From Peromyscus leucopus (taxonomy: Eukaryota; Chordata; Mammalia; Rodentia; Cricetidae), in assembly GCF_004664715.2 (NCBI RefSeq), contig NC_051079.1, positions 61,865,660 through 61,929,659 on the forward strand: DNA of 64,000 nt. Direction: 5' to 3'. Below, piece after piece: positions 52,227-62,699 of this stretch. The notes under the pieces were generated by a model. That model worked only from the letters and a program-made list of their open reading frames with translations, did no database searches and was not told the DNA's origin. The stretch's first letter is position 1. Every line of letters begins with the position of its first letter. Position numbers and translations under genes: made by a program.

Positions 52227-53399
52227 TGGGGGAGGTCTTTTAAACATGATTCTCATAGGGGATAATCCCTCCTTTTATGGGGTTCAGTGGGCCCAAATCA
52301 AAGCAAAGGAAGGAGGTCTATCTACCCTTCACTGGACTCTAATAAGAGTTCTGTTAGAGTTTCTTTTAATGTCCTGTTTATTCTTTTAACCTGCCCAGAC
52401 CTCTGAGTTCTATATGCACAATGAAATTTCCAATCTTTCCCCACAACTTACACTGCTAATTGAGAGATTTTTGGCTATGAAAGCTGGTCCATTGTCAAAC
52501 CCCATTGCCAAAGCAGGGGACCAGTTTGTGGGGGAGCTTTTTAAGCTACTGTTTGAGCAGTTTCAGTATGAGTAGGGAATGCTTTTACCCTCCTAGAGAA
52601 AGTACTCATAAAAACTAGGAAGTACTTGTATCCTTCCTTTGCAGGCCAAATCTCAGTGAAGTCAGCTTCCCGGGGGTTCACTGGGGCCTTGACCTCTCAT
52701 TTAGACCCTTTCCTGGATAAGGATTTACTTGAGCACAAACCTGTCACCTGACTTATACATCCCATTTTAGGCAGTCCAGTCTAGGTATAATATACCTTGG
52801 TCTGAGCAACTCAGAAACTTTTGTAGACCCCAGATGAGTAGCCTGGTGAAGGTTAGTTACCAGAGTCCTGCCAGTTGTTTCTGGGAGAATGATTTTTTTC
52901 CCTCTGGTGTCTTCCACCAACCTGTGGGTTTGAGGCATCCATTTTTTTTTCTTTTTGCATCCTCTCTTTCTTCTTGGTTGTACCATGAAGTCTCAGGCAG
53001 CTCCCTGCACCCCCCGTCAGGGTATGTCCTCAGATTATTAATAGGGTCCACTGGTCTTAGGGCCATTTGTTGGGTAGCCAGGGCAGCAGACTCCTTTACC
53101 TCTTGCCACAGGGGAGTCATCATTTTGATGTCCTTGAAGTAGAGCAGTGGAGGATAGCAATTTGTGGGGGCAGCCAAATAGCTTCTAGGAGGGCCAAGAT
53201 TTAATGTCCTTTCCTCCAGCGTTGAGAAGCCCCTTCCACTATCAATCATACCATGGACACGCACGGTAGAAAAAGCAGAGTGGCTGTCTACATACGTGGC
53301 ATTGGACTTTCCTTTTCCCTGTCTGAGAACCTGGTAAAGTTTGGTCACTTCTGCTCTCTGGGCTGAACTACCTGGCTTGGATTCAAATCATCTCAGTTA

Positions 53400-54870
53400 A
53401 AGTACCTTCATATTCAGTTATGTATCTGGTTTCATCTCTCATCTCATGACAGTCATGGACGAGCACCTATGGGCCATCATCAGGCAAGAGGGCAGCAGGA
53501 TGGATGGCAGTGGGCTTCTCAAACTGGACCCCAGGGTGGTCCAGGAGTAGGGCCTGGTACTGGGTCACACAGGCATTAGATAGCGGGCATTCCTGGAGGT
53601 GGGGTGCTATGAGTATAAGATCCTGACCTAGAGCTAACTTCTTTTTTGTTGTTGTTGAAAGACTAGTGGTAGCTCTTAGACAGATGGGCCATCCTGTGGC
53701 TCCAGGGTCCAATCGTTTGGACAGAGATATGTCACAGGGCGTTTCCATGGCCCCAGAGTCTGAGTTGAAATCTCTTTTGTAATGTCTTTTGTTTCGTGGA
53801 CAAACAGATGAAAAGGTTTTGAGACATATGAGAGTTCTAGGGATGGAGCTGAAGTCAGGGCTGTTTTTAAAGCCTCGAATGTCTTCTGTTTAGTCTCAGT
53901 CCAGATTAAGGGGCTCAGTAGCCCCCCTTTGTGCTGGTGTATAGAGGCCTTGCTATTTCTGCAAACTCTGGTATCCAGAGGCAGCAATACACACACCTGG
54001 GAACTCTTGAACCTGTCTCTTTGGAGTCAGGATCTGAAGGAGTGCAGCAGTCCTACTCTGAGACCGGCTCCTTTTGTCTCCCTTCAGCTAGTAGCCCAAA
54101 TAGGTGGCCCTGATGTACAACAGTTGGACTTTCTTAGCCAACAATCTATAGCCCAATCTATAGACTAGAACTCCTGAAGCCGCCCCTCAGGGGCTCTTTT
54201 ATAATTTACTTTCCCGAGAAACCTCTGAAGGAAGGGCAGGAGTTCAGCATTTAGCATCGCATCAAAAAAGGATTAGAGAATTTTTAAATCCTTGGGGCAA
54301 CATGGTCCAGATCAGTTGCCTGCTGTAGCCTCTCTCTGGGTCCTCTCTCTGGGTCCTCTCTCTGGGTCCTCTCTCTGGGTCCTCTCTCTGGGTCCTCTCT
54401 CTGGGTCCTCTCTCTGGGTCCTCTCTCTGGGTCCTCTCTCTGGGTCCTCTCTCTGGTCCTCTCTCTGGTCCTCTCTCTGGGTCCTCTCTCTGGGTCCTCT
54501 CTCTGGGTCCTCTCTCTCTGTCCCTTTCAAAGCAACAATGGCTCAGCTCAAATGCATCTTTCCGGCCCAAGACAGTGTACAGCTGTTTCTCCGGAAGCAT
54601 CAGAACCATGAGAATCAGAGGTCTCAGGTTTCTTCACAGGCCCGAGAGGTGTATTCCACAGTGACTGACAGAGTGCCAGGATGGTGCACAGAAGACGCTG
54701 TCTCTCCAGGCCAGGCAACATGGACTGCAATTTCCCCTTGTTTTCAGGCTCACTGGGAGTTGTTTAATCTGGATGGAGGTGGTCGACCTGGTTAGTTGAA
54801 CTGGTATAGGAACTTGGTGTTGGGCTCGTCCTGGGGGTTTGGTTTCTGCCCATACTGCCATGAGTATTTG
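53400..54870 (-). pseudogene. Decayed reverse-transcriptase remnant of gammaretrovirus-like ERV
   Basis: Minus-strand fragments in viral order: RT N-terminal fingers (about 54,860-54,600), the LPQGFKNS-type segment near 54,300, palm remnant (about 54,290-54,050), then connection and RNase H start (53,996-53,467). Frames are broken by stops, and the YVDD catalytic region is not recognisable. A 13-bp minisatellite interrupts the RT between fingers and palm. Confidence 0.72.
54331..54520. repeat. 13-bp minisatellite inside ERV reverse transcriptase
   Basis: About 14 copies of a 13-bp unit (tctctctgggtcc), two of them 12 bp. The minus-strand translation repeats RERTQREDPERGP. It sits where RT normally encodes a short acidic/basic WRDPE-type segment, so it probably grew from that sequence. 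Confidence 0.92.
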
Positions 54871-55029
54871 TTGTTAATCTGAGAGAGAGTCCGACTGTAT
54901 CTCATGGTCAGAGAAGGTGATGGTGGCTTTCAGTTTATGGAAAAGGCTTTGTCCCTCTCAGTTCTCTGTTGTTAATCGCCTTTTGAGCTACCCCCAGCAT
55001 CTGGGACCTATTTATGTCTTTAATTTTTT

Positions 55030-55330
55030 TAAACTTTTGCAACTTTTCCTAATATCTGGGGCCAACTGGATGACAAAGGAAATCTTTTCAGCAATTGTCT
55101 TTAATGCTTCTAAAGGGGACCTAGCAAACATTGTTTAAAGTCTCTTTGGTCAGGCTTGGACAGAAGAGAAAATCCATTCTTTCCAGGCGGCATTGTCCAG
55201 CAGCAGTACCCCCATCCAGTCTGGGGCCAGTTTTTCTACTTTTTTTCAGAGGAAGGTAGGTTTTAAGTTTTCCAATTATATGGATCATTGACCGAAAAGA
55301 CGTAAATCATGGAAGGGAAAGAAATGGAAC
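55030..55330 (-). pseudogene. Decayed gag capsid remnant of gammaretrovirus-like ERV
   Basis: Minus-strand fragments resemble gammaretroviral capsid (a NDPYNW-type segment near 55,290 and an APDIRK-type segment near 55,060), with stops. It lies upstream of RT in viral order; protease is not recognised. Confidence 0.5.
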
Positions 55331-55684
55331 TTCCCTTTTCCCTTCCCTAGGGCTGTTCGAGCAGGTGAGGAGCACAGGGAACACACACCTGGGGAACTGC
55401 TTTACCATCCCTGTGTGCATTCTGCTTAGATGTCAGGGAGCCCTGGGTGAGAGACTCAGCTTCTCCATCCCCTACACAGGGACCTACCTGGAAACAAGAA
55501 AGAGCTCTGGGAATGGGACAGGTGGAGTTTTTGTTTTGTTTTTCTTGAGAGTTTCTCTGGGCAACCTGGCAAAGTCAAAAGGATTTGGGTTCCCAATAGG
55601 AGGGGGCATAGACAACACCTTGGAGGGGAGATGTCTCACATCAGAGAAAACCACTGATCAATACAGGGAAACAGAACTGACAGG

Positions 55685-55687
<3 letters not shown>

Positions 55688-55731
<44 letters not shown>
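55688..55731 (+). repeat. (AC)n microsatellite
   Basis: About 22 AC repeats. The open frame across it is not a gene. Confidence 0.97.
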
Positions 55732-55735
<4 letters not shown>

Positions 55736-55899
55736 GGGTGGCCACCACACATTTGAACACACACAGGGGAATTTGGTGACATTTCCCACAGATTCTGGAT
55801 ATGCAATGGCTGTGTCCAACCTCTCCTATGTGTCCTAACAGGAGGTGCCTTAATCAGACTTACTGTTAGTTCCACAGAGTGAGAATAAGATCACTACCA

Positions 55900-56315
55900 C
55901 AAATTTTGAGCCAAATTTGAAACAAGCTTTATTAAATAATAGCCAGGATGATGGACACTGGCCAGGTCTATACCCAGGACTCCAAGAGAATTACCTTAGT
56001 CAAAGGCTTATAAAGGCAAAACCCAAGGGCTACACACTTCCCACCCCCATCCAATAGGAGGCACACACGCATCCTGATGTACTTCCTGTCTATGTACCTC
56101 CCGCCTATGCATGATCAAGCACACATCCTGTGCAGCTGGGGCAACCAAGCTTGTTTATAGAAGCAAAAACATGTGGCTTGTTATCTTATATGAACAACAG
56201 CCCCTAGCATTCCAGGACATTATCTGTTCATGGCAACTGGGGCTTAAAGGTTAGAGGTATTGTTTTATAGATCGCTTAAAGCATAATAATGTAGACTTAA
56301 AATATAACTTTAGCC
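55900..56315 (-). mobile_element. Reverse-oriented LTR, possible 5' LTR of the ERV
   Basis: Minus-strand TTTATAAGCC TATA-like box (near 56,010) and AATAAAGCTTG (near 55,930). Its position upstream of gag on the minus strand fits the 5' LTR of the ERV at 49.7-55.4 kb, but no matching 3' LTR was identified, so the link is inference. Confidence 0.5.
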
Positions 56316-56349
56316 CTCACATTATCTCCAGAGGTGACAGACCAGGAAA

Positions 56350-56560
56350 CTTTTAAAAATTTTTTTTCCTTTTATTTTATTTTACAATACCATTCAATTC
56401 TACATATCAGCCACAGATTCCCTTGTTCTCCCACCTCCTGCCCCCCTCTCCTTCCCCCCAGCCCACTCCCCATTCCCACCTCCTCCAGGGCAAAGCCTCC
56501 CCTGAGGACTGAGGTCGACCTGGTAGACTCAGTCCAGACCAGGAAATTTTTTGTTTCCTT
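56350..56560 (-). mobile_element. L1 3' UTR fragment, 5'-truncated
   Basis: T-rich left end, then 'tctacatatcagccacagat' and 'cacctcctccagggcaaagc', as in the L1s at 37.4, 42.7 and 47.1 kb. Confidence 0.8.
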
Positions 56561-56779
56561 TTGAGGGGGAGCTATCAGACTCCTCAAAAGTGTTAGGCAG
56601 TGGTCGATCAAAGGGAATCGTGGGGACCTGGAACATCTCAGGTTGCGAACCCCCTAGAAGCCCCTTGCACACCACACTCTTTCCTGTTCCAAGGGGTCCT
56701 GAGACCCCCAGTGTCCCAAGGTCTGGTCTCTAGAATCTTGGTGGAACCTCCAGAGATCTGGGGTATGCACCAGAGAAGA

Positions 56780-57040
56780 CTGCTCAGACATGGGTTTAAG
56801 CCAATGGAAAGTCTTTATTAGCTGGTCGGTGACTACACTGAGTGTTCAGGATCTCACTGAAGCCCCAAACCTTTCTCAGGGTGAGCTTCTGAGCATAAAA
56901 CCATATCATGGGTGACATACTTCTGTTAAAAAGAACAGGTAGCTAGAAGTGGAACTACAGGAGCAAAAAAGCAAGGTCAGTACATTTAGAAACATTCCCA
57001 GAACTATGGACTTTAATGAATTAGGTCTTTGTTCTCTTTT
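56780..57040. other. No gene seen
   Basis: Contains a reverse LTR-like stretch (TAATAAAGAC on the minus strand near 56,815) and no recognisable coding sequence. Confidence 0.35.
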
Positions 57041-58689
57041 TGGCTGGGTGGTGGGGTGCTGTCTATGTGCTGAGCTTTATGCTGAATGGTACCTCCATCA
57101 TGGAGTCAGTTATGCTAAGATCAGGGGGCCTATTACATATAGCTGGAAAATATTTTTCCCATTCTTGGACCTGCATCTTCACTGAATTAGCAGTTTATTT
57201 TGCTATACATAAGTTTTTAAGTTTCACGAGATTTCCATTTGTCACTTGTTGATGTTATTTCTCATGCTACCAGGGCCCTATCCAAAAAGTCCTTACTTCT
57301 ATCTATATGTGGAAGCATACCCCTCTAGCAGTTTTAAGGTATCAAGTCTTCTTATATTGAAGTCTTTGATCCATTTGGAGCTGAGTTTTGTGCAGGTGAA
57401 ATGTGAGGATCTAGTTTCATTCTTCTTCATGTTGACACTCAGGTTGTCTAACACCATTTACTGAAAATGTTATCTCTTTTCCAGTATACCCTTTTTACTT
57501 GTTTGTCAAAAATCAGGAAGCTGTAGTTGCATGGACTTATATCTGGGTCTCTATTCTACTGATAGAGTAATTTTATTTGTTTATTTTTGTGCCAGTACCA
57601 TGCTTTTTAAAATTATTATGGTTCTGTAATATAACTTGAAATCGGGTATAGTGATACCTCCTACTGTGTTCTTTTTGCTCTGGGTGACTTTGACTATCCT
57701 TAGTCTTTTATGTTTCTATATACAGTTTAAGATTGTATTTTCCTATATCTGAAGAATTTCCTTGGTGTATTGATTGGACTTGCATTGAATCTATAGATTC
57801 AATATGGTAGAATTCTATAAGATTATCATTTTACAGTACTGATTTTTCCAGTCCATGAACATGGGAGGTCTTTCCATTTGCTAGTATCTTCCTTAATTTC
57901 TTTCAGAGTCTTAAAATTTTCATTTTAGTGGTCTTTCATTTTTTTAGATAGGTATTTTCTTTTTTTAGTGGGTAAAGTGAATAGAATTGTTTCATTTGTT
58001 TCTTTCTCAGTATATTTGTCATTGGTATATAGTAAGGCTACTAATTTTTGCATGTTAATTTTATATACTGCCACTTTGCATTATATTTTGAAAGTGTTTA
58101 TTAGTTCTAAGGGAGCTTTGGGGTAGAGACTTTAAAGTATCCTGTGTAAAGAATCATGTCATCTACGAAAATAGATATTTTGACTTCTTTTCTATTTATA
58201 CCCACTTATTTCTTTCTCTTGTCTTATTGCTGTAGCTAAAACATCAAGCACTGTATTGAATAAGAGTGGAGAAAGTGGAAACTTGTTTCTGATTTTAGTG
58301 GGAATACTTTGAGTTTCTCTCCATTTAGCATGATGTCGGCTGTAGGTTTGTAATGGATAGTCTTTATTTTTCTCCTTCCATCTTTAACTTCTCCATGACT
58401 TTTATCCAGAAGGGATGTTAGATGTTGTTGAAGGCTTTTTCTGAATTTATTAAGATGATCATGTGATTTCTATCTTTGAGTCTCTTTATGTGGTGAATCG
58501 TGTTTATTGATTTATGAATATCCCTGGGAAGAAACCAACTTCTCATTCATGACATATGATCTTTTTTTTTTATGTGAACTTGGATTTGTTTTGCTAGTAT
58601 CTTATTGAGAATTTTTGTCTTCCTCCTCCTTCTTTTTCTGTTGCATCTTTGTTTGGTTTTGGTATTAGGTAATAATGTTTTCATTAAAA

Positions 58690-59175
58690 AGAATCTGATA
58701 GTATGGTGATATTTTGTTTGTGATCTAACAAATAAAGCTTGCCTGAAGATCAGAGTACAGAGCTAAGGCACTAGTTAGCCATAGAGGCCAGGCAGTGGTG
58801 GCCCACACCTTTAATCCCAGCACTAGGAAGGCAGAGGCAGATGGATCTTTGATTTCAAGGCCACCCTGAGTTACACAAGATTGATCCAGTCTAAAAGAGA
58901 AACAGAGCCAGACAGTGGCGGCACACAACTTTGATTCCAGCACTTGGGATCTCATACCTTCATCCTGGCTAGGGAGGTGGAGACAGGAAGTGATATGACT
59001 AGGCAGAGAGAGGACTATAAGGCGGGGAGAGAGAGGAGCTCAGTCTCTTTCAGGCTGGGGAGTTGGGGAGGTAAAAGATGGTAGTTATGGCTTGTTCTTT
59101 TGTCTCTCTAATCTTTCAGCATTTATCCCTATATCTGACTCTGGGTTTTTATTATTAGACCAATTAGAATTCATA
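58690..59175 (+). mobile_element. Composite LTR-like repeat with two B1-like modules
   Basis: Starts 'tggtgatattttgtttgtg' with AATAAAGC shortly after, contains two 'gccaggcagtggtgg...ccagcac'-type modules, and ends near 'aattcatattaca'. Flanked by a short direct repeat (tgatagt), and related to 27,931-28,375. Confidence 0.6.
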
Positions 59176-59404
59176 TTACATGATAGTCATTCTTTCCTAT
59201 TTTATGGGATTATTTTAATAATATTAGTGTAAGTCCTTGGAAAATGTATTCTGCAGTGAATCCATCTGGTTGTGGTCTTTTTTTTGGGTGGGTTAGATTT
59301 GAATTTCTGTTTCAATCTCATTGCTAGTTATAGGTCTATTTAAATTACTTATTTCATTATGGTTTAATCTTGGAGGTTATACACATCTCAAAATTCACCC
59401 ATTT

Positions 59405-59555
59405 CATTTTTTCCCCGAGACAAGGTTTCTCAGTATATCTCTGGCTGTCCCGTAACTTGCTTTGTAGATCAGGCTGACTTCTAAACTCAGAGCTCTGCCT
59501 GCCTCTGCCTCCCCAGTGCTGGCATTAGAGGTGTGCACACTATATCCAGCTCCAG
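59405..59555 (-). mobile_element. B1 SINE, reversed
   Basis: 'ccgagacaaggtttctcagt', 'gatcaggctgac' and 'cattagaggtgtgcacac' in reverse-B1 order. Confidence 0.85.
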
Positions 59556-59799
59556 TTCATCTTCTTAAAGAACAAACTCTTCATTTAATTGATTCTATTT
59601 CCCCCATTTCTATTTCATTAATTTCTGTCCTGATCTCAACTTATTTTTGGCAGTCTACTAAATTTGAGGTCTGATTTATCTTGTTTTTCTAAGGGTCTTA
59701 AGTGATTTGTTAGCTTATTTGTTTGAAATCTCTTAATTTTTTTTTTTATTTAAGGCTATAACCTTCCCTCCTATGTAGTTGAAAGTTTCCTGTGTCCTG

Positions 59800-60150
59800 C
59801 CAGGTCCCACAGCCACTCGGACCCAGTTAAACACATAGAGGCTTATATTACTTACAAACTGTATGGTCTATGGCAGGCCTCTTGCTAGCTAGCTCTTATA
59901 TCTTAAATTAAACCGTTTCTATTAATCTATGTTTTGCCACATGTTCCATGGCATTACCAGTCTGTTGACATGTTGCTTTTCCTTCAGTGGTGGCTGGTGT
60001 CTCTCCCTGCCTTCTTCCTATCTCTCTGTTTGGATTTCCTACCTGCCTCTTAGCTGCCTTGCCATAGGCCAAATGGCTTCATTTATCAACCAATCAGAGC
60101 AACACATATTCACGTCATACAGAAAGATATCACCCATCACTCTTAGAGTT
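59800..60150 (+). repeat. Dispersed rodent LTR-like repeat (copy 5)
   Basis: 'cacatagaggcttatattac', 'cttaaattaaaccgtttcta' and 'caaccaatcagagcaacaca' in the family order. Nested in the old L1. Confidence 0.6.
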
Positions 60151-60277
60151 GCCTTCATTGTGTTCCATGGATTTTAGAACATTGTAGTTTTATTTTCATT
60201 TATCTCCAGAATATTTGAATTTTCCTTCTGGGTTTCTTCAGTGATTTAATTATTGTTCACTAATATGTTGTTGGATA

Positions 60278-60321
<44 letters not shown>

Positions 60322-60959
60322 GTGATGTTCCTATTGTTACTGATATCTAACTTTATTCCATTAATCAGTCGGACTGAGTACAGACTATTATTTTCAATTT
60401 CCTGTATCTATTAAGGCTTGCTTGATGTCCTAAAATGTGGTCTACTTGGAGAACATTTTATGTGCTGCTGAGACAAGTGTGCATTTTTTCTTTATTTTTG
60501 GTGTTTGGGTGTAATGTTCTATAGATATCTGTTAGGTCTATTGATTTATGATGTCATTTAATTGTAATCTTTGTGTGGATAACCTGTCTATTGGCAAAAG
60601 TGGGGCATCACCCACCATTATGCTGTTGGGTTAAATTTGTGACTTTATAACTAATAGAGTTGGCTTTATGAAATAGGGTACAACTGTGCTTGGTGTAGAT
60701 ATGTTCAATATTGTGATATCCTCTTGGTGGCTTGTTACCTTAATGAGTATGAAGTGGCCTTTATCTCTTCTGAGTAGTTTTGGTTAGAGATCTGTTTTGT
60801 CAAATATTATGTAGCTATGGCCATGTTCCTAGTTCCATTTGCTTGGGATATCTTTATCCCTACTTGTATTCTAAGGTACTAACTATCCTTAATGGTAAGG
60901 TGTATGTCTTAGAGGGAGCAAAAAAAGATGGATCCTTTTAACCTTCTTTTTTAATTAAA

Positions 60960-61165
60960 AATATTATTTTAAAATCACGTGTAGGTTTGTGTGTTTACAT
61001 GTGGATATGTGCAATGAACTCTGATGCCCTCAGAGACCGGAGGCATTGAACCCCTGGAGCCAGAGTTAGGACTGGTTGTGAGCTGCCAAAAGGGTGCTGG
61101 GATACTAACTCTGGTCCTCTAGAAAAACAGCAAGTGCTCTTAACTGCTGAGCCAGGTCTCCAACC
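60960..61165 (-). mobile_element. B2/B3-type SINE, reversed
   Basis: 'ggttgtgagctgccaaaagg' and 'cttaactgctgagccaggtc' in reverse B3 order. Confidence 0.75.
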
Positions 61166-61614
61166 CCTGCATCCTATTTACTACTCCAGTTTGTTAATCT
61201 GTGACTTTTTATTGGGGAGTTAAGCCCATTAATACTCAATAATATTGAAAGCTGTGTTTTAATTGCTGTCATTTTTTATGATTTTTTAAAAAGATATTCT
61301 TTGATTGACTGCCTTGATATTGTTTATTTTTCCTTGTGGCCTCTTAGGTATGTTTATCCTTCTTTTTGGTCTGAAGTATTCCTTCAAGTATCCTCTGTGA
61401 GGCTGGCTTAAGGGTCATAAATTCCTTTAGTTTGTTTTTATCATGGAAAGTTTTTGCTCCCCCTTCACTCATAACAATAGTGCTGCTGAATATAATAGTC
61501 TGGGTTGGCAATTATGTTTTTTCAGAGCTTCAAATATCTCGTCCCAAGATTTCCTAGCTTTTGAACATTTCTATCAAGAGCTGGTAAGATGGCTTATGGC
61601 TGATGGTGCTTGCC

Positions 61615-61975
61615 AACAAGTGTTGTGGGATAATCTTTTTGTACACTGTGAAGATGTATCTTTGCCAAGGTGCCTTTGAGTTGTTTAATAAAGAGCTGAA
61701 TGGCCAATAGCTATGTAGGAGAGGATAAATGGAATTTCTGGGAAAAGAGAGGAAGAGGAGAAAGAATCTAGGTGTGCAGATTATGCCAGCAAGACTTGGA
61801 GCAAGTCAGACATACAGTACAGAGGAGAGGTAACCGAGGCACATGGCAACAGGTAGATTAATAAAAACAGTTAATTAAATTATAAGAGCTAGTTGAGGAA
61901 GAGCCCAAGCTAAAGGTCAAACTTTCATAATTAATATTAAGTCTCTGTATCATTATTGGGGATCTTTTGGTCCCA
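61615..61975 (-). repeat. Dispersed rodent LTR-like repeat (copy 6, reversed)
   Basis: Reverse of the family: 'gtgttgtgggataatctttt', 'taataaagagctgaatggcc' and 'gtctctgtatcattattggg'. It shows the likely true end (tgtgggataatc) of the family. Confidence 0.6.
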
Positions 61976-62699
61976 CAAAGGAAAGTCTGGCTACATTTGA
62001 GAAAGCTTGCTCCAACCAAATAAGTCTCAGAACCCACACAGTAGAAGGAGAGAACAAACTCCCACAGATAATCAACACATACACTTAATTAATTAATTTA
62101 AATGTAAATTTAGAAGTTTTTCTTATAGAGTTTTCAGTAGCTATTCTAATGGGCTGCCATTATATATGACTTGGTCCTTCTCTTTTACAGCTTTCAATAC
62201 CCTTTCTTGATTTTGAGATTTTGCTGTAATATGTGATGGGTCCCTTTTCTTGTCCCATCTATTTGGTATTCTGTTGGCCTCTAGTACCTGTAGGGGCATC
62301 TCAAGATTGGAAATTTTTCTTTTATAACTTTATTTAAAATGATTTCTTTGCCCTTGACCTGGAATTATTCTCCTTATTCTATGCTCACATTTCATAGTTA
62401 GATCTTTTTGTAGTGTCTCAGAGACCCTGTATGTTCAATTCATGTGTTAACTTTCATATTTTCTGAGGCTGTGATCCTATTCTTCTACTTTGTGTTTTCC
62501 ACATGGCTCATTTTGTTGCTAAGGCTTTCTATTGAACTTTCCATGAATTTTTTTCTCATTTCCAGCTTCATTTCACTTTGAGTTTTCTATCAATTTATGC
62601 CTGTCCTCTCAGCTCATTGAGGTGTTTCTGTCCTCTTCAAATTCTTTGAACTCTTTGAATTTGTTTATAACTGTCCTTTTGAATCCCGTGTTTTCTTTT

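Larger units (their letters stand above)
50470..53400 (-). pseudogene. Decayed RNase H-integrase remnant of gammaretrovirus-like ERV
   Basis: On the minus strand: RNase H end (53,348-53,200), the integrase N-terminal His-containing segment (HQATHLG, near 52,870), integrase core (about 52,700-52,240) and integrase C-terminal segment (WIHHTQVK, about 50,500). Stops and frameshifts interrupt all of it. An L1 (50,826-52,226) is inserted in the integrase. A 13-bp tandem repeat (gtcaccttctagt) sits near 50,570. Confidence 0.7.
57200..62690 (-). mobile_element. Long, old L1 (ORF2 and upstream), antisense, with nested inserts
   Basis: Antisense ORF2: the C-terminal part at 57,250-57,550 and the reverse-transcriptase FVDDM-type site near 58,150. 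More upstream L1 sequence continues toward 62,690. Many stops, so inactive. It is interrupted by a composite repeat (58,690-59,170), a B1 (59,405-59,555), LTR-like repeats (59,800-60,150; 61,615-61,975), a (GT)n tract (60,280-60,318) and a B2/B3 SINE (60,960-61,165). Confidence 0.7.

Noticed and set aside
54262..54795. Repeat-rich frames on both strands (115 and 167 codons)
   Set aside because: Translation of a 13-bp minisatellite in a dead retroviral gene.
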